Positions 6,682 through 15,730 are shown, counted from the stretch's first letter. The stretch is DNA of 36,471 nucleotides from Bradyrhizobium sp. AT1 (GCF_001590795.1 NZ_JXDL01000001.1:1639630-1676100), one strand, 5' to 3'. The notes: generated by a model from the letters alone, not told the origin. Numbers and translations are program-made.

Positions 6682-8655
6682 TCAGCCGCGATGCTTTTTC
6701 TTCTTCGTCTTCTTTCCGGGTGCGCCCTTCACCGGCCACTGCGTGACCGATGGCTCCGCGCGGGCCTGCTTGTCGCGATGCTTCTTTTTCTTTCCAAAGG
6801 CAGGAGCCTCGCCAGATCTCGGTCCGCGCTCGCCGGGTGGCTTGCCGCGCGGCTTGAATTCACGCGCCTCGCGCGGACGCTCGTCCCGCCGTTCGCGATG
6901 ATCGACATCGTCCCTCTCGCGCCGGGGCGCATGGGACCGCTCCTCCGCAGGCGCCTGCTGCTGCGGCGCGCCCGCCATCGGCTCGAGGCGGATATTGTCT
7001 TCCTTGTCCGGACGCTTGATCTTGACGGCGAAGGACTCCGCGACCCGCTCGGAAATTTCAAACTCGGTCGTGGTGTCCATGATCTTGATGGCACCGATGT
7101 CGCCCTTGTCGATGCCGCCGCGACGGCAGATCATCGGCAGCAGCCAGCGCGCTTCCGCATTCTTGCGTCGTCCGATGTTGGCGCGGAACCAGACGGTGGC
7201 CTCTCCCATGCCGTGACGGGCTGAGGATTTGCCTGGTTTCGATCGCGGCCCCGCAGGGCGATCATCGCCACGTGTGGCGCGGCCATCGTCGCGCGGCGTG
7301 CGAACATTGTCTCGCCCGCGATCGTCACGCGGCCGGCTGGTTCGCTCGCCGGGATCGAGGATGTCTTCGGGCGACGGCAGCCGCGCGCGGTAAAGCCGCG
7401 CCAGTGCCGCGGCGATATCCTCGGCCGACCGCTCGGCCAGCAGCGCCTGGGCCAGCGCCAGATCGTCGGCCGTCGTCTCCTCGGTGAACAACACGTCCTT
7501 CATGCGGTCGTGATCGAGCTTGCGGATTTCATCCGCCTGCGGCGCGATTCCCCAGGCTGCGTCGACCCCTGCGAGATTGAGCAGCAGCTCCGCGCGCCGC
7601 CGGCGCGCGGGCGGCACCAGCAGGACGCTCGTCCCCTTGCGTCCGGCGCGCCCGGTGCGGCCCGAGCGATGCTGCATCACCTCGGCGTCGTTGGGCAGGT
7701 CGGCATGAATGACGAGGTCGAGGCTCGGCAGATCGATGCCGCGGGCGGCGACGTCGGTCGCGACGCAGACGCGCGCGCGGCCGTCGCGCAGCGACTGCAG
7801 CGCCAGGGTGCGCTCGTTCTGGGTCAATTCGCCCGAGAGCGCGACGACGGAAAAGCCGCGCTCCAGGAGGGCTGCCTGCAAATGCCTGACGTGATCGCGC
7901 GTGCTGCAAAACACCAGCGCGCTCGGCGCCTCGTAGAAGCGCAGCACGTTGACGACGGCATGCTCGGCATCGGCGGGCGCGATGCGGATGGCGCGGTATT
8001 CGATATCGGCATGGCCGCCTTCGTCGCCGGCAACCTCGATCCGGAAGGCGTCGCGTTGATATTGCCTGGCGAGCGCGACGATGCCGCGCGGGAACGTCGC
8101 CGAGAACATCAGGGTGCGGCGCGTCGCGGGCGTGGTCTCGAGGATGAACTCCATGTCCTCGCGAAAGCCGAGATTGAGCATCTCGTCGGCCTCGTCGAGT
8201 ACGACCGCGGCGAGCTCGGAGATATCGAGACGGCCGCGGCGCAAATGATCGCAGAGACGGCCGGGCGTGCCGACGACGATATGGGCGCCGGCCGCCAGCT
8301 CGCGCTGCTCGCGGCGCGGATCCATGCCGCCGACGCAGGAGACCACGCGGCCGCCGGCTTGGCCGTAGAGCCATGCAAGCTCGCGCTGGACCTGCATCGC
8401 GAGCTCACGGGTCGGTGCCACGATCAAAGCGAGCGGCGCACCGGCCGGCCCGAACCGTTCGGCGTCATCGAGGAGATTCTTGGCGATCGCCAGTCCATAG
8501 GCGACGGTCTTGCCGGAGCCGGTCTGGGCCGAGACCAGCAGGTCGCGGCTGGTCGCTTCGTGGGCGAGCACGGCGAGCTGGACGGGGGTCAGTGAATCAT
8601 AGTTCCGCTCGGCCAAAGCTTTGGCGAGCGGCGGGGTCAGGGCCGGAAGAGACAC
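6682..8655 (-). CDS. DEAD-box RNA helicase with DbpA-type RNA-binding domain
   Basis: ATP-dependent RNA helicase of about 657 residues, likely acting in ribosome assembly or mRNA remodelling. All core motifs are present: AQTGSGKT (near residue 45), PTREL, GTPGRL, DEAD inside VLDEADEML, SAT, then the second RecA domain with ATDVAARGID and HRSGRTGRAGR. A DbpA/CsdA C-terminal RNA-binding domain follows (from VWFRANIGRRKNAEARWLLP to ESFAVKIKR), flanked by basic low-complexity linkers, and the protein ends in Lys-rich KKKKHRG. I start at GTG 8655, where the helicase Q-motif region begins; the frame is open to an ATG at 8742. Long basic tails are common in rhizobial homologues. Cold induction is plausible for the family but not visible. 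Confidence 0.88.
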   Translation of the reverse strand: MSLPALTPPLAKALAERNYDSLTPVQLAVLAHEATSRDLLVSAQTGSGKTVAYGLAIAKNLLDDAERFGPAGAPLALIVAPTRELAMQVQRELAWLYGQAGGRVVSCVGGMDPRREQRELAAGAHIVVGTPGRLCDHLRRGRLDISELAAVVLDEADEMLNLGFREDMEFILETTPATRRTLMFSATFPRGIVALARQYQRDAFRIEVAGDEGGHADIEYRAIRIAPADAEHAVVNVLRFYEAPSALVFCSTRDHVRHLQAALLERGFSVVALSGELTQNERTLALQSLRDGRARVCVATDVAARGIDLPSLDLVIHADLPNDAEVMQHRSGRTGRAGRKGTSVLLVPPARRRRAELLLNLAGVDAAWGIAPQADEIRKLDHDRMKDVLFTEETTADDLALAQALLAERSAEDIAAALARLYRARLPSPEDILDPGERTSRPRDDRGRDNVRTPRDDGRATRGDDRPAGPRSKPGKSSARHGMGEATVWFRANIGRRKNAEARWLLPMICRRGGIDKGDIGAIKIMDTTTEFEISERVAESFAVKIKRPDKEDNIRLEPMAGAPQQQAPAEERSHAPRRERDDVDHRERRDERPREAREFKPRGKPPGERGPRSGEAPAFGKKKKHRDKQARAEPSVTQWPVKGAPGKKTKKKKHRG

Positions 8656-9088
8656 GAGATGGAGAACCTTGGTTAATTCAGGCGCGGCACAGCGAGCCGA
8701 GAGGCCTGAGGCTGACGTGCGCGGCAATTGGCCCGGCCGCACGCTGGCGATTTGATCTGGGCGCTCTTTACGCCAACCGCGCGGAAATCACCATGCCTAT
8801 GTTGCATGGCTTGGCGGGGAGCGCCGCGCCTGAAGGTTGCAGCGGGGCTTTGCGTCGCGTCAGTTAACCCTGCGGCCCAGCCGGACCGGACGCCCCGCTC
8901 CCTCCACCGTCATTGCGGGCGCAGCGACTTGTCCGCCGAAGCCTTGGCGAAGGCGGAAGCAAATCCAGGATCCTGCCGCTGTGGCAGCCTGGATTGAGGC
9001 GGCTGGTGAACGTCCGATCGGGCGATGCTAGACACGTCTGGTGACCTGATAGGGTAGAGTTCAGGCGACACAGCGTGGGAGCGCAACG
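8656..9088. other. Intergenic region with palindromic repeat
   Basis: This 433-base gap holds the divergent promoters of the helicase and phosphoesterase genes, a small palindrome (CCATGC 8791-8796, GCATGG 8804-8809) and the repeat element described separately. No convincing gene is seen. Confidence 0.6.
8906..8996. repeat. Bradyrhizobium-type intergenic palindromic repeat
   Basis: Begins CCGTCATTGCGGGCGCAGCG and contains two hairpins: TCCGCC 8932-8937 with GGCGGA 8952-8957, and AATCCAGG 8962-8969 with CCTGGATT 8988-8995. The wording matches a very abundant class of short intergenic repeats I know from Bradyrhizobium genomes; the copy number cannot be checked here. Confidence 0.65.
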
Positions 9089-9829
9089 ATGCGATTGGCA
9101 GTCATTTCCGACATCCACGGCAACCTTGCGGCGCTGGAGGCCGTGCTCGCCGACATCAAGACGCGCAGCGTCGATCGCACGGTGAACCTCGGCGATTGCG
9201 TCACCAGCCCGTTGTGGCCGAAGGAGACTTTCGAAGCCCTGCAGTCGCTGTCCTTGCCGACCGTGCGCGGAAACCATGACCGCTGGATCGAGGAGTTTCC
9301 GGACGACAAGCTCTCGCCGGCCGGCCTGTTCGCGCGCAACGCATTGACCGCGGAGCAGCGTCGCGCGCTCCACAGCCTGCCCTCCCAAATTCGGCTCGAC
9401 GACGGGATCCTGGCCTGCCATGGCACGCCCGAGAACGACACGACGTGCCTGCTGGAGGAATCGCTCGACGACGGCCGGTTCGTGCCGGCACGGCGCGACG
9501 TGCTGGAGGCGCGTCTGGCGAGCGAGCCGGCGGCGCGCGTGGTGTTGTGCGGTCACAGCCACCGTCAGGCGGCCGTTCAGGGTCCCGGCGATCGTCTGGT
9601 TCTCAATCCGGGAAGCGTTGGCTGCCCGGTCTTCGCGGACATTCCCTTTGCCGCGAGACTGGAGCACCGCTCGCCTCACGCCCGCTACGCGATACTGACG
9701 AAGAAGAAACGGGGCTGGCAGGTCGAACTCCTGGCCCTCGAATATGATTGGGACGCCGCATCGGCGCGTGCACTCGCCAACAACCGCCCGGACTGGGCGC
9801 ATGCGATGTTGACCGGATACGTCGAATAG
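9089..9829 (+). CDS. Metallophosphoesterase family protein
   Basis: A 246-residue cytosolic calcineurin-like phosphoesterase of the YfcE/MJ0936 group. The dinuclear-metal motifs are complete and in order: DIHGN (DxH, residues 8-12), GDCV (GD), GNHDR, the His of ILACHGTP, and GHSHR (GHxH). Family members hydrolyse phosphodiesters or phosphomonoesters; the natural substrate is unknown. A GGGAG ribosome site lies upstream of the ATG. The next gene (cupin) follows 50 bases later on the same strand and may be co-transcribed. Confidence 0.9.
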   Translation: MRLAVISDIHGNLAALEAVLADIKTRSVDRTVNLGDCVTSPLWPKETFEALQSLSLPTVRGNHDRWIEEFPDDKLSPAGLFARNALTAEQRRALHSLPSQIRLDDGILACHGTPENDTTCLLEESLDDGRFVPARRDVLEARLASEPAARVVLCGHSHRQAAVQGPGDRLVLNPGSVGCPVFADIPFAARLEHRSPHARYAILTKKKRGWQVELLALEYDWDAASARALANNRPDWAHAMLTGYVE

Positions 9830-9879
9830 CAAGCGACGCGATCCCAAATCGTGCCTTAGGAGACATCAAGGGGAGAAAC

Positions 9880-10233
9880 ATGGCCGACAGCATATCGCTC
9901 GCCGACAAGCTCGCGACTTTTGAAGATCACTGGTCCCCGCGCACGGTCACGACCTTCAACGATTGCGACGTCATGGTGGTGAAGGTGAAGGGCGAGTTCA
10001 CCTGGCACAAGCACGACGACACCGACGATTTCTTCCTGGTCCTGAAAGGCCATCTGGACATCGAGTTGCGCGATCGCACCGTGAGGCTCGGCCCGGGCGA
10101 ACTCTACGTCGTGCCCAAAGGGGGCGAGCATCGCCCGGTGGCGCGCGAGGAAGTTCATCTCATGCTGATCGAACCAACGGGCACGCCGAACACGGGCGAC
10201 AAGGCAACCGCCGCCGCACGCAAGCTCGCGTAA
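9880..10233 (+). CDS. Cupin domain protein
   Basis: A small single-domain cupin of 117 residues. The metal-binding motif 1 appears as WHKHDDTDDFFLVLKG (HxH, then Asp/Glu region and Gly) and motif 2 as PGELYVVPKGGEHRP, giving the His-His-His ligand set. Such proteins may be dioxygenases, isomerases or simple ligand binders; there are no further clues. ATG 9880 follows AAGGGGAG at ideal spacing. It is codirectional with the phosphoesterase gene. Confidence 0.88.
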   Translation: MADSISLADKLATFEDHWSPRTVTTFNDCDVMVVKVKGEFTWHKHDDTDDFFLVLKGHLDIELRDRTVRLGPGELYVVPKGGEHRPVAREEVHLMLIEPTGTPNTGDKATAAARKLA

Positions 10234-10260
10234 GCAGGCGGATCGCCGGCTCACAGACCA

Positions 10261-10683
10261 CTAGGACGCGATAAAGCGAAGCGTGCCTGCCTGACGCGTC
10301 GGCTTGCCGGTATCATTGGTGTGATTGACGCCGTCCATGACCGGCACCTCGGCGAAGTCGAACGGGCTCACGCCGTCCAGACAGGCGACATTGACGGCAT
10401 AGAGGGTCTGATCGGATCGGCGCTGGTGGTGGGTGTAAATTCCGCAGCGAGAGCAGAAGAAATGCTGCGCCGATCCGGTGTGAAAGCGGTACGTCGTCAG
10501 CGCCTCCTCTCCCCGCAGGAACCTGATCCCGCCCATGGCCGCCATGGCCACGACGGCGCCTCGCATTCGGCAATAAGAGCAGGTGCAGCGGCGGATCGAC
10601 TTGAAGCCGTCGCTGAGTGTCACCTCGAAGCGCACCGCGCCACAATGGCACTGGCCGGCTCGAACGTTCGCGTCGCTGCTCAT
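10261..10683 (-). CDS. GFA family zinc protein
   Basis: A 140-residue protein of the GFA (glutathione-dependent formaldehyde-activating-like) family, a Mss4-like zinc fold. The Cys ligands are visible as CHCG near the N-terminus, CTCSYC about 20 residues later, and CSRCG (FFCSRCGIYTHH). Formaldehyde-glutathione activity has been questioned for the family, so the function stays open. A ribosome site AGGGG precedes the ATG. It is convergent with the cupin gene, whose stop is 27 bases away. Confidence 0.88.
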   Translation of the reverse strand: MSSDANVRAGQCHCGAVRFEVTLSDGFKSIRRCTCSYCRMRGAVVAMAAMGGIRFLRGEEALTTYRFHTGSAQHFFCSRCGIYTHHQRRSDQTLYAVNVACLDGVSPFDFAEVPVMDGVNHTNDTGKPTRQAGTLRFIAS

Positions 10684-10789
10684 GGCCCCTGTGTTCCCTG
10701 ATCCAGATCATGTCCACGCCCGGTCCCGGGCGCACTGGACTGTCATAGCGGATCGTACGCGATATGAGAAAAGTTTGCGCAGCCGCTCT

Positions 10790-11302
10790 CTAATCCCGAG
10801 AGGTCGCCAACCTGCTGAAGCCGTTGACGAGCCTTGCTCTTGCCCGCGCAGCACTGTCCTTCACCGCGCGGCTCACAGCACGTATGGCGCGCCAGGCTTC
10901 AGTTTCCAGTAGCCAGGCCTTCAGCTCGGCAAACCTCCCATACGCCCAGGCGAACGCCGGAATCCGCATCAGCTTTTCGCGCGTCAGGTGAAATAGCCGC
11001 TCGACCAGCACGAGCTTGAGCAGCTCGCCGACGATGAAGGTTACGGCACCGCTCACGACTTGACCGGTTGCGGCGAGGTACGCCGCCACGGGCTTGACCG
11101 GCTCCAGAATGATCACGGGGACGGAAAACAGCGCGAGCGACGCATAAGGCGGCAGCGATCTGATCCAGGTACGTAGCCGCTCGAATACGAAATGTCGCTC
11201 GATCCATCGTGAAATCGGCCGCGCCACGGTCATGAAGACCGCATCGATCAGAAAGTAGATCGCGGCCAGAATATATGTGACGGGTTGCAGGATTCGCTTC
11301 AC
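10790..11302 (-). CDS. Uncharacterised membrane protein
   Basis: A 170-residue protein with two or three hydrophobic segments: one near residues 5-25 (VTYILAAIYFLIDAVFM), one around LPPYASLALFSVPVIILEPV, and one around VSGAVTFIVGELLKLVLV. A long amphipathic, Arg-rich C-terminal tail follows. I chose GTG 11302 because GGAGAGG lies immediately upstream; the frame also opens at ATG 11350. I do not recognise the family. It borders the AT-richer island to its right. Confidence 0.7.
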   Translation of the reverse strand: MKRILQPVTYILAAIYFLIDAVFMTVARPISRWIERHFVFERLRTWIRSLPPYASLALFSVPVIILEPVKPVAAYLAATGQVVSGAVTFIVGELLKLVLVERLFHLTREKLMRIPAFAWAYGRFAELKAWLLETEAWRAIRAVSRAVKDSAARARARLVNGFSRLATSRD

Positions 11303-11687
11303 GGCACCTCTCCCGCCAAGTGAAAGCAGGAACTTGGGCCTAAGTTTCATCCCGGCGTGAATAGTTCGGGGAAATCAGGTGGAACTTTTTGGGCGGGGGC
11401 CGGTGTGTTCTTCCTTCTCCCCTTGCGGAAAAGGCAATGGCGCAAATGGCTCAACGAAATCAATATTCAATGGCGGGACCGTCCCTTTCTGTCCCACCGC
11501 CGAGGCCGCGCTTTGGACTGCTCGATGAGTGCCCCGGAATCCTCCGTAACGGTATCCAGAGCCGCTTGGCGAGATCGCTCAACATCTGTCGGATAGAAAA
11601 ACGTGTGAAGAAGCGAATGCTCCGGTGGGAACGACCAACGCGCACTGCGGTAGACTGGGCTTCTGATCAGTCGGGGGGCCTGCTCAA
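11303..11687. other. Gene-free boundary of the accessory island
   Basis: This 385-base region separates the membrane protein from the coiled-coil gene. It includes a TTCTCCCCTTGCGGAAAAGGCA segment resembling half of a common rhizobial intergenic repeat, then sequence of lower GC with no coherent reading frame. It may be the decayed left edge of inserted DNA. Confidence 0.4.
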
Positions 11688-12461
11688 GTGATCGAGGTTC
11701 TGAACAATCTAGCCGCCGTGCTTGGATACGCCGTGCTCGCACTAACTGCCGTCAGCGGCACCGTTTGGTGGATATTTAAGACCTTCAGCGAGCGCTGGCT
11801 AAACGCGAAGTTTGCGGAACGGCTTGAGACCCTCAAACACGAACAACAGAAAGAGCTGGCGGAGCTGAAGTTTGCGATCGATGCCCAAATGGATCGGGCG
11901 ACCAAACTCCATCAACAGGAGTTTGAAACTCTTCCTAAGGCCTGGCGGCTTTTGGTGAACAGTTTCGGCATTGCGCGCGAAGTGACATCGCGAATGCAAT
12001 CCACGCCCGATCTCAACTCAATGTCGGATGTTCAACGCGAGGACTTTCTTGTCGAAGGTGTGATCGGCAAAGAACTTGCCGAGTGGCAACGACAAAAGAT
12101 CAGGGACGCCACCGATAAAACGGCCGAGCTTCGGAATCAGTGGGAGCCATTCAAAATCGCACGAGCAAAAAGAGCCAGTGCTAAGTTCTACAAATACTTT
12201 CGAGCGAACGGCATCTTTATCCGGGAGTCACTTAAGACGAAGTTTGACAACCTTGACCAAATGGTGTTGGCGGCCATCTCTGCACACCAGATGAATTTTC
12301 AGCACAGGACGCGCGAATTGAAAGCTATCGACAGACTCGCTGATGATGGTGAAGCGATGATAAAGGCTCTCGAAATTGAAGTGCAGAAGCGGCTTTGGGA
12401 CAGCACCGCCACAGGAACTGAGAGCAACGATAGCGGCGAGAATAGCACTTCACAACGCTAG
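11688..12461 (+). CDS. Membrane-anchored coiled-coil protein, unknown
   Basis: A 257-residue protein starting with a GTG codon. Residues 8-32 form one membrane helix (AVLGYAVLALTAVSGTVWWIF). A charged heptad-like helix follows (about 38-75), then a segment FETLPKAWRLLVNSFG and a largely helical remainder. Tail residues are polar (Ser, Asn, Glu). I know no named family. The GC content is clearly lower than that of neighbouring genes, suggesting transfer. Its stop codon overlaps that of the convergent HNH-like gene by sharing CTAG at 12458-12461, so the two genes are tightly abutted. Confidence 0.7.
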   Translation: MIEVLNNLAAVLGYAVLALTAVSGTVWWIFKTFSERWLNAKFAERLETLKHEQQKELAELKFAIDAQMDRATKLHQQEFETLPKAWRLLVNSFGIAREVTSRMQSTPDLNSMSDVQREDFLVEGVIGKELAEWQRQKIRDATDKTAELRNQWEPFKIARAKRASAKFYKYFRANGIFIRESLKTKFDNLDQMVLAAISAHQMNFQHRTRELKAIDRLADDGEAMIKALEIEVQKRLWDSTATGTESNDSGENSTSQR

Positions 12462-13288
12462 CCGTTCTTCTTCAGAAAGTGCGGATGATCCTCAAGGAGC
12501 TCATCCGGCTTAATCCACACACCACCAAGCTCTGGATTCGCTTCCAACGTGCTGTCGCGTTCGATGGCAAATCCGAGAATGAAGAGACCTTGCCGCAACC
12601 GAGCAAAACAACCGAATAGACCTTCCTGCGTATTGCGCGCGAAGCGATATTCGAAGGCCTCTGAAGCGTTCCATCTACCCTGAATTAGAGTGTTATAGCC
12701 GTCAAACAAATTCAGCAAGCTCTGTGGTACGCCCTTTATCGAAAAATCTTCTTTCGATTTCCAGATCGCTTGCACGCGACCCGTGTTGCTTAACGGCCTC
12801 CGGAAGTGTTCGAAGTAAAGTCCGAGCGCCACCTTGTGCGCAAAGACATTCAAGTGGCGGATTGTAGTTGGTCCCACCGTCGCGAAACGCGCGCCGAACG
12901 GAACATTTACGCCGTGATTTTCCAAATGCCTTCGCGCTCTCCGCTGCTGTTCAGGAGAGTCCATGGATAACCACTCGCGAACGACTTCGGGAGCCTGCAG
13001 CTTTATTTGAGCTGACAGCTTCGAATGATCGATCTGAGATTGGTTGCTTGCGTACATATCCCAACGGCTGACTAGGGCTGCCACGAGGTCGGCCGTGCTG
13101 GTGCCACGATTGCACTCAGCGCAAGCGGGCATAACTAGCCTGTCCGGGCGGAATGAATTGTCGAACAACGATTTGGGAGGCATATGCTCGCGCGTAGTCG
13201 TTGCTCTGATGCCGCCACAGAACGCGCAGGCGGGGAATCGTTCGATCAGCTTCGCCGTCGCACTTTGCTTCTGCTTTGCCTCGCCCAT
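12458..13288 (-). CDS. HNH-like zinc-finger protein
   Basis: A 276-residue protein whose first 65 residues carry Cys21-x2-Cys24, a Glu34-His35 pair in TTREHMPPKSLF, and Cys56-x2-Cys59-Asn60 (CAECNRG). This is the layout of HNH_5-type nuclease fingers, in which the two Cys pairs bind structural zinc and the His would be catalytic. The rest (70-276) matches nothing I recognise. The base composition is AT-richer than the flanks, as in the convergent partner gene. It could be a DNA or RNA nuclease of an accessory or defence element, or simply a zinc-binding protein. There is no signal peptide. Confidence 0.7.
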   Translation of the reverse strand: MGEAKQKQSATAKLIERFPACAFCGGIRATTTREHMPPKSLFDNSFRPDRLVMPACAECNRGTSTADLVAALVSRWDMYASNQSQIDHSKLSAQIKLQAPEVVREWLSMDSPEQQRRARRHLENHGVNVPFGARFATVGPTTIRHLNVFAHKVALGLYFEHFRRPLSNTGRVQAIWKSKEDFSIKGVPQSLLNLFDGYNTLIQGRWNASEAFEYRFARNTQEGLFGCFARLRQGLFILGFAIERDSTLEANPELGGVWIKPDELLEDHPHFLKKNG

Positions 13289-13389
13289 AGGATCGGAAAA
13301 TGCCTGCGCGCTTTACGTCCGGCAAGTATCCTAAGCCGCCTATCAACTGTCCATTTTGGCAATCGGCACTGGTTATCTGGCCCTCTTTG

Positions 13390-13460
13390 CGATTGGATAC
13401 CCCTCGCCCGGCTCGCCACTTTGCGGCGAGCCATCCCCTCCCGCAAGGGGCAGGTGAAGC
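13390..13460. repeat. Intergenic hairpin repeat
   Basis: GGCTCGCC at 13410-13417 pairs with GGCGAGCC at 13425-13432, followed by CCCCTCCCGCAAGGGG. This wording is typical of short rhizobial intergenic repeats. It lies just outside the HNH-like gene promoter, at the right edge of the island. Confidence 0.5.
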
Positions 13461-13473
13461 CAGCTCTGCGCGC

Positions 13474-13887
13474 TCAGATCTCCGCATAGACCTCCAGCAA
13501 ATTGCCGTCGGGATCGCGGAAGAACAGCGTGCGATGTCCGAACGGCTGATTCGTCGGCGGCGACAGCAGCGCAACGCCGTGCCGAACCAGTTCGTCGGCG
13601 CATTGGTCGACCTCGGCGGCCGACACCTTGAACGCCAGTTGCAGCGCGGCGCTGCCCGGCGGCACCGGCGCATCGGCGGCGGTCCGGCTCGGTCGCGCGA
13701 GCGCCAGCGTATTGCTGCCGAGGCCGTACTCGATCCAGTTCGGCGACAGCTCGCGCAGCAGCGGAAAAGCGAGGATGTCCTCATAGAAGCGGCGCATCGC
13801 CGCCATGTCGCGCACGAAAATGACGGTGTAGTCGATCGCGCGGATGGCGTGGAAGGGCGAGCGGGGGCGTGCCTGTTCGTTTGTCAT
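13474..13887 (-). CDS. VOC family (glyoxalase-like) protein
   Basis: A 137-residue protein of the vicinal-oxygen-chelate fold with paired beta-alpha-beta modules: IDYTVIFVRDMAAMRRFYEDILAFPL opens the first, and HRTLFFRDPDGNLLEVYAEI closes the second with the usual metal-ligand Glu. Family members are glyoxalases, dioxygenases or resistance proteins; the substrate is unknown. ATG 13887 is chosen because AAGGA lies five bases before it. The in-frame sequence further upstream is a palindromic repeat, not protein. Confidence 0.85.
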   Translation of the reverse strand: MTNEQARPRSPFHAIRAIDYTVIFVRDMAAMRRFYEDILAFPLLRELSPNWIEYGLGSNTLALARPSRTAADAPVPPGSAALQLAFKVSAAEVDQCADELVRHGVALLSPPTNQPFGHRTLFFRDPDGNLLEVYAEI

Positions 13888-13914
13888 CGTGTCCTTCATT
13901 CCGAACCGGCTTGT

Positions 13915-13985
13915 CGCCCGCATGAAGCAAAGCGGAAATGCGGGACCTGCGGCCCCCGGATTACGCTTTGCTCCATCCGGGCCAC
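13915..13985. repeat. Palindromic repeat, copy A
   Basis: About 70 bases beginning GCCCGCATGAAGCAAAGCGG and ending TTTGCTCCATCCGGGCCA, with the two halves imperfectly complementary. It closely resembles copy B at 15731-15801 (GCCCGCATGGAGCAACGCGG ... TACGCTCCATCCGGGCTAC). It sits between the VOC and DUF5680 genes. Confidence 0.75.
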
Positions 13986-13996
13986 AAGGCTGGGCA

Positions 13997-14479
13997 CTAG
14001 CATAGCAGCCCGCCACTATAGCGGAGCTCATAAAGCGGCGTGCCATCCTGCAGCGCAATCGTCTCGACACCCTGAAACCGATCGAGCGCGCCTTCGGCCT
14101 GGTTGCGGTAGATCATGCCATCCTGCTCGAACAGAGGCGGTCCGCGGTAGGGCTGCTCGACTTTCACGCCCAGCAGGGCCTGCCGCAGGAATTTGTAGAT
14201 ATCGAGGAAGGTCTCCCGATCCCTGATCTCCACACGGGCGCCGCCGCTGTAGCTCATCGACCAGATCACGCGGCCCTCCCGCGACACGGTCTCCTGCCCG
14301 ACGAAAAATCCCATCCCGAAATAGATGTCGCGATAGGCGTAAGGCGGCGCGCGATGCTCGAGCTGCTTGGAGCCGGCGAGCAACGGCGTCGCCACGGTCG
14401 CGTCGTCATCGAGGCCGGCATAAGTGCGCCGCTTGGCCTCGACCAGGAACGTCGCGAGATCGTGCGGGACCGACGGCAT
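13997..14479 (-). CDS. DUF5680 domain protein
   Basis: A 160-residue soluble protein covering one DUF5680 domain: it opens LATFLVEAKRRTYAGLDD and carries YRDIYFGMGFFVGQETV, VIWSMSYSGG and LYELRYSGGLLC. The family is of unknown function and is often seen alone or fused to transcription regulators. The start lies three bases after the stop of the upstream dehydrogenase gene, so the two almost certainly form one transcript. The assignment comes from motif recall and is moderately sure. Confidence 0.75.
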   Translation of the reverse strand: MPSVPHDLATFLVEAKRRTYAGLDDDATVATPLLAGSKQLEHRAPPYAYRDIYFGMGFFVGQETVSREGRVIWSMSYSGGARVEIRDRETFLDIYKFLRQALLGVKVEQPYRGPPLFEQDGMIYRNQAEGALDRFQGVETIALQDGTPLYELRYSGGLLC

Positions 14480-14482
14480 CTT

Positions 14483-15634
14483 CTATTCCACCAGTTCCGG
14501 CCACGGCACGATGGTCGACTTCACCGTCTTCATTGCCATCGCGTCCTTCACCGCCTGCGCGACGCCCTCTTCCGTGAACGGATAGATCGTCTGCATCTTC
14601 AGCCAGGGGTACTTGCTGGCCGTGCGGTAGAGCATGTCGACGCCGAGCGGCAGGTCGTTGCCGGTGAAGCCCCGGGAGCCCAGCACGTTGAGGTCCTTGG
14701 TGCAGATGCGGTGCCAGGAGGTGTCGATCGAGCCGGCGTCGGTGAACTGGCCCATCTCGACATAGGTGCCGCCGTCGCGCAGCATCTCGATGCCTTCAGG
14801 GCCGGCCGTGGGGTGGCCCGAGCAGTCCATCACGAGATCGGCGCCGAAGCCGCCGACGATCTCGCGGACGCGCGCGATGCGCTCCTGCGGCGACTTCAGC
14901 TCCTCGATGTTCACGGTCTCCTCCGCGCCGAACTCGCGCGCGAGCTTGAGCCGCGGCTGCTCCGGCGCGCCGACGCAAATGACGCGCCCTGCCCCCATCT
15001 CCCTGGCGGCGGCGACCGCCAGAATGCCGATCGGGCCTGAGCCCTGGATCACCACCGTATCGCCCCAAGTGAAGCCGCCGGCGCGGCTGGCACGGTTGAA
15101 GGCGCGGATGCAGGAGGTCAGCGGCTCCGACAGCGCGCCGAGGCGCAGCGACATGTCGTCGGGCAGCTTGTAGATCTTGGTGCCCGGCAGCATCTCGAGA
15201 TCGACATAGACATATTCGGCCCAGCCGCCCCACATGTGCGGCGCCTTGTCGAAGCCGAGATAGCGGCCGTAATAGACCGGCGTCAGGCACTTGTTGGCGG
15301 TCTGGGGATAGTGGATGCAGTAATAGCACTGGCCGCAAGGCATCAAGGGCGGGATCATCACCTTCGAGCCGACCTTGAGCGGCTTGCTCATGAAGTCCTC
15401 GGTGAACTCCTCGCCGCATTCGACGATGACGCCGCCGATCTCGTGGCCGAGCGTGAACGGCCAAGGCAGCGGCTTCGGCCAGTGGCCTTTGAGGATATGC
15501 AGATCGGTGCCGCAGACACCGCAGGCGCCGACCTTGATCAGCGCGGCCTTGCGGCCGACCTTCGGCCACGGCACGGTCTTGATCACGGGTTCGGAACCGG
15601 GACCGGAGTGGGTGCAGACGCGGATGGATTCCAT
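14483..15634 (-). CDS. Zinc-dependent medium-chain dehydrogenase
   Basis: A 383-residue MDR-superfamily alcohol/threonine-type dehydrogenase. Catalytic-zinc residues are seen in CGVCGTD (Cys) and LGHEIGG (His-Glu). The structural zinc loop has four Cys in CGQCYYCIHYPQTANKC. The Rossmann motif is GSGPIG, so NAD(P)H is the cofactor. The substrate is not evident; the conserved opening THSGPGSEPV does not point to a named enzyme. ATG 15634 is supported by GAGGA seven bases upstream. It is followed at once by the DUF5680 gene. Confidence 0.88.
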   Translation of the reverse strand: MESIRVCTHSGPGSEPVIKTVPWPKVGRKAALIKVGACGVCGTDLHILKGHWPKPLPWPFTLGHEIGGVIVECGEEFTEDFMSKPLKVGSKVMIPPLMPCGQCYYCIHYPQTANKCLTPVYYGRYLGFDKAPHMWGGWAEYVYVDLEMLPGTKIYKLPDDMSLRLGALSEPLTSCIRAFNRASRAGGFTWGDTVVIQGSGPIGILAVAAAREMGAGRVICVGAPEQPRLKLAREFGAEETVNIEELKSPQERIARVREIVGGFGADLVMDCSGHPTAGPEGIEMLRDGGTYVEMGQFTDAGSIDTSWHRICTKDLNVLGSRGFTGNDLPLGVDMLYRTASKYPWLKMQTIYPFTEEGVAQAVKDAMAMKTVKSTIVPWPELVE

Positions 15635-15730
15635 GAACGTTTCCTCGTCGCCCGCTTGTTCTGTTTTAATGGTGGGGGCGTCAGGCAAAGCGTATGTGAG
15701 ATGCGCGGTCGTGCCAAGCCGAAGGTCTCG

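Noticed and set aside
12458..13288. Calling the HNH-like and coiled-coil pair a defence system
   Set aside because: No known defence family, effector motif or neighbouring defence gene is visible; kept only as a lead.
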